A program made the translations under genes and the position numbers. DNA of 9,826 bases. Origin: Actinomycetota bacterium (GTDB lineage Bacteria > Actinomycetota > Acidimicrobiia > Acidimicrobiales > Ilumatobacteraceae). The stretch lies in the NCBI GenBank assembly GCA_005801025.1, contig SYDZ01000192.1, positions 1-9,826 on the forward strand, read 5' to 3'. The notes under the pieces were generated by a model. That model was not told the DNA's origin. It ran no database searches and saw only the letters and a list, made by a program, of their open reading frames with translations. Of this stretch, positions 6,219 to 9,826 are shown piece by piece. The first letter of the stretch is position 1. Each line of letters opens with the position of its first letter.

Positions 6219-7148
6219 CTAATCTGAGGGCTGTACGCCGACCATCAGATAATACAAGCGCTCGAGATCCTCAAGACCTGCGAATTCGACAGTGATTGCG
6301 CCCTTTTTAGCGCTCATCTTGACTGACACCCGCGTCTGAAGATATTCCGAGATTAAGGCTTCAAGTTCCAGAAGTCCAGCAGGAGGAAGTTTGCGGGGCT
6401 TAGTTTCAGTATCTGTTCCTGAAGTCCCCGTTCCTGGCTTGCCGCCCTCCCGCGGATCAACTTCACCGCCGCGATCACGAATTGCCTCTTCCACGGCTCG
6501 AACCGACCACCCTTCGCTGACGGCTCGCCGCGCTAACTGTTCTTGGAATGCTCGATCCGGCGTTCCAAGAAGCGCTTTGGCGTGTCCAGCTGACAACTTG
6601 CCATCGGCTAAAAATGCCTGAATTGCTGCTGGGAGTCCAAGAAGTCGCAAAGAATTGGAAATTGAACTTCGGCTTTTGCCGACTCGCCTAGCCACTGCAT
6701 CGTGAGTTAAAGAGAAATCGTCAATCAGTTGTTGATAGGCCGAGGCTTCCTCTAACGGGGCAAGGTCTTGTCGATGGAGGTTTTCTACCAGTGCCTGTTC
6801 AACCGAGGACATATCATCTGTGGTCTTTACAATCGCTGGGACGCTTGTCAGTCCCGCACGCTTGGCTGCTCGGAGACGGCGCTCACCAGCAATAAGTTGG
6901 TAGGAACCATCCGCTAGCAGACGCACCAGGAGTGGTTGAAGGACACCGATCTCCCGTATTGAGGCAGACAATTCAGTCAATGATTCCTCATCAAAATGCA
7001 CTCGCGGTTGATGCGGATTAGGAGATAGATCCCCTATCAGGATGTCTACCAAACCAATTTCAGCCTGCGCGCTACCCGTGCTCGAATCCCCGAACCCACT
7101 CGGGATGAGAGCGTCAAGTCCTTTACCGAGTCCTGGGCGACGTGCCAC
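6219..7148 (-). CDS. parB: Chromosome-partitioning protein ParB
   Basis: A 309-residue CTP-dependent DNA clamp that loads at parS and spreads to segregate the origin. The conserved N terminus is GLGKGLDALIP (6-16), the signature that meets ParA. The CTPase/N domain (about 33-127) has NPHQPR at 44-49, GERR at 88-91 and ENLHR at 122-126. The parS-reading helix-turn-helix is at about 148-170 (VARRVGKSRSSISNSLRLL). A Gly/Thr-rich linker (227-250) leads to the dimerisation domain (254-309). The GTG at 7148 is preceded by AAAGGAGGT, 5 bases away. Longer in-frame readings to 7313 lie within parA and add non-conserved sequence, so they are rejected. The gene overlaps the parA end by 26 bases, giving coupled synthesis. 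Two parS sites lie upstream of parA. Confidence 0.97.
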   Translation of the reverse strand: MARRPGLGKGLDALIPSGFGDSSTGSAQAEIGLVDILIGDLSPNPHQPRVHFDEESLTELSASIREIGVLQPLLVRLLADGSYQLIAGERRLRAAKRAGLTSVPAIVKTTDDMSSVEQALVENLHRQDLAPLEEASAYQQLIDDFSLTHDAVARRVGKSRSSISNSLRLLGLPAAIQAFLADGKLSAGHAKALLGTPDRAFQEQLARRAVSEGWSVRAVEEAIRDRGGEVDPREGGKPGTGTSGTDTETKPRKLPPAGLLELEALISEYLQTRVSVKMSAKKGAITVEFAGLEDLERLYYLMVGVQPSD

Positions 7149-7932
7149 CAGATACCTCCTTTGCCACTGAGAGATAGGCAATGTAGCCTTTCGACGATGG
7201 GTCGTACTGGTTGATGGGCTGATGATGACTTGGTGCCTCAGATAGCCGGACATCACGGGGGACCATGGTGTTGCAGACCTTGTCGCCGAAGTGCTCGCGC
7301 ACTTGTTCAACAACAGCCTTAGATAACTTGGTCCGAGCGTCGTACATCACGCAAACGATGGTGCTGATCTGGAGTTCTTGATTGAGATTCTTCTTCACCT
7401 TATCCACATTTCGCAAAAGCTGCCCTAATCCCTCAAGGGCGTAATATTCGCATTGAATGGGGACTAGCACCTCGCGAGCCGCCACGAGAGCATTCACTGT
7501 CAAGAGGCCGAGCGAAGGTGGGCAGTCGATAATGATGTAGTCATACCGATCAAGTTCCTGGTCTATTGCCCGCTTGAGGCGGTGTTCGCGGGCCATTTCA
7601 TTCACCAGTTCTATTTCTGCTCCAGCCAGATCAAGATTTGCTGGCGCCACGAACAGGTTCTTGACCGAGGCTGGCTCAACGCAGTCCTCCATCGCCGCAC
7701 CGTTGAGAAGGACATCGTAAATCGAAGTTTCTATGCCTCGGGTTTCAATACCCACGCCTGAGGAGGCGTTTCCTTGGGGATCAAGGTCAATCAGAAGGGT
7801 TCGAAAGCCCAATTCAGCCAAACAGGCCGACACGTTCACTGAAGTTGTGGTTTTGCCCACGCCGCCCTTTTGGTTGGCGATTGCAATCACTCGAGGGAGC
7901 GAACGATGTGGGGAAACAGGAGATTCGGTCAT
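7123..7932 (-). CDS. parA: Chromosome-partitioning ATPase ParA (Soj)
   Basis: A 269-residue ParA/MinD-type ATPase that binds the nucleoid nonspecifically and moves ParB-bound origins. The deviant Walker A KGGVGKTT is at 22-29 with the signature Lys22. The switch DLDPQGN is at 49-55 and Walker B YIIIDCPPS at 132-140. The C-terminal VPRDVRLSEAPSHHQPI segment is typical of chromosomal ParA. The ATG at 7932 has GAGGA on the - strand, 8 bases upstream. A short polar extension (1-13) precedes the first strand. It lies 161 bases after rsmG with two parS sites between, and it overlaps parB. A perfect DnaA box lies inside it at 7400-7408. Assignment is secure. Confidence 0.97.
   Translation of the reverse strand: MTESPVSPHRSLPRVIAIANQKGGVGKTTTSVNVSACLAELGFRTLLIDLDPQGNASSGVGIETRGIETSIYDVLLNGAAMEDCVEPASVKNLFVAPANLDLAGAEIELVNEMAREHRLKRAIDQELDRYDYIIIDCPPSLGLLTVNALVAAREVLVPIQCEYYALEGLGQLLRNVDKVKKNLNQELQISTIVCVMYDARTKLSKAVVEQVREHFGDKVCNTMVPRDVRLSEAPSHHQPINQYDPSSKGYIAYLSVAKEVSGGTSPRTR
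7154..7162 (-). promoter_or_regulatory. Strong ribosome binding site for parB inside parA
   Basis: On the - strand AAAGGAGGT occupies 7162-7154, 5 bases before the GTG at 7148. It is a near-perfect Shine-Dalgarno sequence located in the last codons of parA. It fixes the parB start and probably offsets the weaker GTG initiation codon. Confidence 0.9.
7400..7408 (+). promoter_or_regulatory. Perfect DnaA box inside parA
   Basis: TTATCCACA at 7400-7408 (+ strand) is an exact consensus DnaA box. It falls in the parA codons for the Asn-Val-Asp-Lys region, so it may be a coincidence of codon choice. The second exact box in the window is at 6122-6130 in the same orientation. ParA (Soj) is known to regulate DnaA in Bacillus subtilis, but that link acts through protein contact, not this site. 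Confidence 0.35.
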
Positions 7933-8011
7933 GACGGGTTTTCCTCAACACTCAAAGGACGAACGATCAAATCGTACCTGAAGGATGTGATGCCTACAGG
8001 GATAGCCGTTG

Positions 8012-8027
8012 TGTTCCACGTGGAACA
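8012..8027. promoter_or_regulatory. parS site 1 (ParB-binding centromere)
   Basis: TGTTCCACGTGGAACA is a perfect 16-bp palindrome. It differs from the widespread TGTTTCACGTGAAACA parS only by a symmetrical pair of changes at positions 5 and 12. It lies 80 bases upstream of the parA start, next to the genes for its binding protein. Upstream position also lets ParB influence parAB expression, which is inference. Confidence 0.93.
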
Positions 8028-8060
8028 CTGACCAACTCTCAGCACGGAATCATTCGTACA

Positions 8061-8076
8061 GGTTCCACGTGGAACA
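8061..8076. promoter_or_regulatory. parS site 2 (ParB-binding centromere)
   Basis: GGTTCCACGTGGAACA carries the perfect 14-bp core GTTCCACGTGGAAC (8062-8075), with G instead of T at the first outer base. Its centre is 49 bases from that of site 1, and both share the same symmetrical variant. It lies 18 bases downstream of the rsmG stop. Confidence 0.92.
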
Positions 8077-8093
8077 CTGCGTCTTGATCAGCG

Positions 8094-8660
8094 CTATGTC
8101 TTCACCAGCACGGCGACACCGAAGCGCACCTCTTGGAGATTGAATCCGTGCATCACAACAGTCGGGTCAATCCAGCGAGATCCATTCCCCTCTGGTGGTT
8201 CACTGACCGCAAACAACCCACCCGGAAGCAAAAGGGGACCAGCATGCTGTGCTGTATAAGCCGGAGAGCCAAACCCACGAGAGGTCACCGCCGCCCAGGT
8301 TCGACCCGGGAAACGACTGGGGAGATCAGCCACATCGGCCTCAATAACCTCCACCTGAGCTTGCATTCCTAATCGTCCCACGAGGCGAACAAGCAGGTCT
8401 GTGCGCTTGGATCGACGATCAACCAGAGTCACGTGGATATCTGGGCAAGCCAAGGCAATCACTAGGCCTGGGTCTCCACCCCCAGACCCAAGATCAATCA
8501 CGGTGTTGACCTTGCCGTTGAGAGCCTCAGCAAAGCCCATGGAATGTTCAATCACCTGTTCAAGTGGTCTGTCCCCCAACATCCCGATGCGCTGGGCATC
8601 ACCCAGCGCATCCAACAACTTCTTTCGATTTTCTGGACTTAAGGCAGGGGCCGAGGACAT
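8094..8660 (-). CDS. rsmG: 16S rRNA (guanine-N7) methyltransferase RsmG, short form
   Basis: An S-adenosylmethionine-dependent methyltransferase (also GidB) that methylates the 530-loop guanine of 16S rRNA; its loss is known to give low-level streptomycin resistance. From the ATG at 8660 it has 188 residues. The AdoMet loop DLGSGGGDPG is at 56-65 (usual form DLGSGAGFPG). VDRRSKR at 80-86 follows the second strand, and VTSRGFGSP at 125-133 replaces the usual VTARAVA. The protein is about 20 residues shorter than E. coli RsmG, mostly at the N-terminal helices. A GTG at 8669 is an alternative start, but AAGGTGG lies 5 bases before the ATG at 8660, which is preferred. It is 24 bases after jag in the same direction. 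Synteny between jag and parA strongly supports the call despite divergence. Confidence 0.88.
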   Translation of the reverse strand: MSSAPALSPENRKKLLDALGDAQRIGMLGDRPLEQVIEHSMGFAEALNGKVNTVIDLGSGGGDPGLVIALACPDIHVTLVDRRSKRTDLLVRLVGRLGMQAQVEVIEADVADLPSRFPGRTWAAVTSRGFGSPAYTAQHAGPLLLPGGLFAVSEPPEGNGSRWIDPTVVMHGFNLQEVRFGVAVLVKT

Positions 8661-8684
8661 TAGCCCCACCTTACGCTGAGTGGA

Positions 8685-9512
8685 CTATTCAGCAGGAGTT
8701 GCTGCTGCGGGGGAGATCACAACACGCCGATTGGGATCTTCGCCTTCAGAATGAGTCGCGATATCCGTGCGTCCAGTCAATGCATCGTGGACGATCTTGC
8801 GATCTGGGGACGGCATCGCTTCCAAAGCACGTGCTGAACCACTGGCCACGACTTCATCGGCGACTTGGATCACGAAACGGCTCAACGCTTCTTTGCGCTT
8901 GGCCCGATAACCCCCGATATCAATGCGTAAACGGGTGTCATGATCGCCCATGCGCCGCTGGCTAACAACGCGAGTAATGTCCTGAACCGCCTGCAGAGTG
9001 CTGCCACGTGGGCCAACTAGGAGACCGAGATCGCTACCGTTTAACTGGACTTCGATGTCGTTACCATCAATATTCACCGCTGTCTCACCAGTGGTGCCCA
9101 AAGAGGCCGCTAAACCAATCAGGAACTTCTTGGCCTCTGCAGCTACCTGTGCTGGGTCGGCTGGGGGACCTTCTGGTCGTTCCCGGCGAGGTCGATCGTT
9201 GTTTTCGCTGCTATCGCTCATTTTCTTCTCCTGTTGACGTGGTTGTTTTGCACGAGGGGCACGGGGTGCTCCTTGCGTGGACGGGGTGTCATCCTTGCGT
9301 GGACGACGGTCACGGCGTTCGACTTTGGCCCGTGGAATACGTGGCTTGACTCGAGCACGCACTCGAGCCTCTCCTCGAGTGCGCCCGAAGAGTCCCGCTT
9401 TCGGCTCTTCTAAGATTTCAAATTCGGCTTCTTCGTCTGCAACACCGAGGCGATCGAGTGCAACGCTCTTGGCTTCTTCAATGGACTTACCGGTTGTTTC
9501 TACCCATTCCAT
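8685..9512 (-). CDS. jag: Jag / KhpB RNA-binding protein (Jag_N, KH, R3H)
   Basis: A 275-residue RNA-binding protein with three known parts. Jag_N (1-52) has the EEAKSVALDRLGV helix and KAGLFGR at 38-44. A long Arg/Pro/Lys-rich linker (53-120) follows. The KH domain spans about 124-198 with GPRG at 167-170. The R3H domain is at about 210-267, with the defining Arg238 and His242 and the SEGEDPNRRVVI end. In Firmicutes KhpB works with KhpA and affects cell division and envelope growth; that role here is inference. The ATG at 9512 has AGGA on the - strand 7 bases before it. It is 50 bases after yidC. Two oddities lie within it: a strong internal ribosome site before Met98, and a 10-bp inverted repeat at 9358-9383. 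Confidence 0.95.
   Translation of the reverse strand: MEWVETTGKSIEEAKSVALDRLGVADEEAEFEILEEPKAGLFGRTRGEARVRARVKPRIPRAKVERRDRRPRKDDTPSTQGAPRAPRAKQPRQQEKKMSDSSENNDRPRRERPEGPPADPAQVAAEAKKFLIGLAASLGTTGETAVNIDGNDIEVQLNGSDLGLLVGPRGSTLQAVQDITRVVSQRRMGDHDTRLRIDIGGYRAKRKEALSRFVIQVADEVVASGSARALEAMPSPDRKIVHDALTGRTDIATHSEGEDPNRRVVISPAAATPAE
9219..9232 (-). promoter_or_regulatory. Likely internal translation start within jag
   Basis: On the - strand AGGAGAAG (9232-9225) precedes an in-frame ATG (9221-9219), leaving 6 bases after the AGGAG core. This ribosome site is stronger than that of the full-length start at 9512. Initiation here would give a 178-residue protein beginning MSDSSENNDRP, with KH and R3H but no Jag_N. 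The purine-rich run also encodes Gln-Glu-Lys-Lys, so it may be incidental. Confidence 0.45.
9358..9383. repeat. Perfect 10-bp inverted repeat inside jag
   Basis: CGCACTCGAG (9358-9367) and CTCGAGTGCG (9374-9383) are exact complements with a 6-base loop. In the jag mRNA this gives a stable GC-rich hairpin within the codons for residues 44-52, at the end of Jag_N. No T run follows, so it is not a terminator. It lies about 130 bases ahead of the internal start. Confidence 0.6.
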
Positions 9513-9562
9513 GGGATTCCTGCTTTCTTTTCTGACGTGAGATCGATTGAGTGAGGGTATGA

Positions 9563-9826
9563 TCAGCCGCGTGGCGGCTTGGGATGGCGTGACGTGCCCG
9601 ACGGTTTCGGACGATTAGGTGGCGTGGCCTTACCTTTAGCCGGAGTTGACCCACCCTTGGGCGGGGTGACGCGCTTGCTCACGATTGGCTTGGGGCCTGC
9701 CTTTGGTTGTTCCTTGGCTTTGGCAAGGTCCTTTTTCATTTGACCGAAAATGCCACCACCCACATCATCCTTGGCTAATTCGCGCGCTTTGGCTCCAGCG
9801 GCTTGGGCTTGACTACCAAGCGAATC
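9563..9826 (-). CDS. yidC: Probable YidC membrane insertase, C-terminal cytoplasmic tail only
   Basis: Only the last 87 codons are inside the window; the gene continues past the right edge and ends with TGA at 9565-9563. The visible part starts DSLGSQAQAAGAKARE and becomes a Lys/Pro/Gly-rich disordered tail (PKPIVSKR, TPPKGG, PNRPKPSG) with strong positive charge. It holds no membrane span or enzymatic motif. YidC inserts membrane proteins, and many homologues have a basic C-terminal tail that contacts the ribosome. The call therefore rests on position directly upstream of jag in the conserved yidC-jag-rsmG-parA-parB order, plus the basic tail. The KKDLAKAKEQ-type stretch would follow the last membrane helix at some distance. 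Homology cannot be shown from this segment alone. Confidence 0.65.
   Translation of the reverse strand, partial: DSLGSQAQAAGAKARELAKDDVGGGIFGQMKKDLAKAKEQPKAGPKPIVSKRVTPPKGGSTPAKGKATPPNRPKPSGTSRHPKPPRG

Noticed and set aside
7149..7313. Longer ParB reading frame adding 55 residues at the N terminus
   Set aside because: The extra segment lies entirely in parA coding sequence, is not ParB-like, and the GTG at 7148 has a near-perfect ribosome site 5 bases upstream followed at once by the conserved GLGKGLDALIP.
7963..7975. ACGAT-CAA-ATCGT inverted repeat upstream of parA
   Set aside because: A 5-bp stem with a 3-base loop is expected often by chance and it has no associated promoter or T run.
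8040..8075. ECF-type promoter (GGAAC then CGTG) on the - strand at parS site 2
   Set aside because: The GGAAC is simply one arm of the parS palindrome, and the downstream element is not a good CGTC match, so the resemblance is not independent evidence.
8661..8669. GTG start for RsmG three codons before the ATG
   Set aside because: AAGGTGG is well placed for the ATG at 8660 and overlaps this GTG; there is no ribosome site ahead of it. It remains a minor alternative.
8973..9349. Open frames on the + strand opposite jag
   Set aside because: They mirror the Arg/Pro-rich, stop-poor jag sequence, lack ribosome sites and recognisable domains, and conflict with a gene of clear homology.

Overview
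The window is a piece of an actinobacterial chromosome next to the replication origin. The evidence is gene order. Reading left to right there is a membrane Ser/Thr kinase, an ECF sigma factor with a membrane anti-sigma candidate, trxB, trxA and a CwlM-like peptidoglycan-binding protein on the + strand. Then, on the - strand, come yidC (tail only), jag/khpB, rsmG, parA and parB. This is the conserved block that in Mycobacterium tuberculosis runs mviN-sigM-Rv3912-trxB-trxC-cwlM / parB-parA-gid-jag-yidC and leads on to rnpA-rpmH-dnaA. Base composition looks close to balanced, well below Streptomyces or Mycobacterium. With the unusual kinase, a DegV gene upstream and the short RsmG, this fits an Acidimicrobiia-type actinobacterium (for example a freshwater or marine lineage). 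The lineage is inference; no taxonomic marker is present.

Left arm, + strand (1-6102): the end of a DegV-family gene; a gap with a perfect inverted repeat; a 542-residue kinase with a proline/threonine-rich linker, one membrane span and a discoidin-like ectodomain; a sigM-type sigma factor overlapped by its probable membrane anti-sigma factor; a small two-span membrane protein; trxB; trxA; and a CwlM-like protein whose amidase domain seems to have lost its catalytic residues. Gaps are short or overlapping, so most of this arm could be one or two transcription units.

Centre (6103-6218): a short convergent gap with a perfect DnaA box and a near-symmetrical terminator hairpin.

Right arm, - strand (6219-9826), transcribed from the right edge leftwards: yidC tail, jag, rsmG, a 161-bp gap with two parS sites, parA, and parB starting inside the parA end. 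parA, parB and the two parS sites form a complete chromosome-segregation module. A second perfect DnaA box lies inside parA.

The left arm reads as an envelope and redox control cluster. The kinase and anti-sigma factor both span the membrane and both carry paired ectodomain cysteines, and they sit beside thioredoxin genes and a peptidoglycan regulator. The right arm handles origin segregation, rRNA methylation, RNA binding and membrane insertion. No insertion sequence, CRISPR array, tRNA or rRNA was seen. Nothing here is a wholly new system; the points of interest are departures from the standard layout. These are a catalytically intact kinase freed from MurJ, a probably dead amidase domain, a likely internal translation start in jag, and several cis-acting sites.
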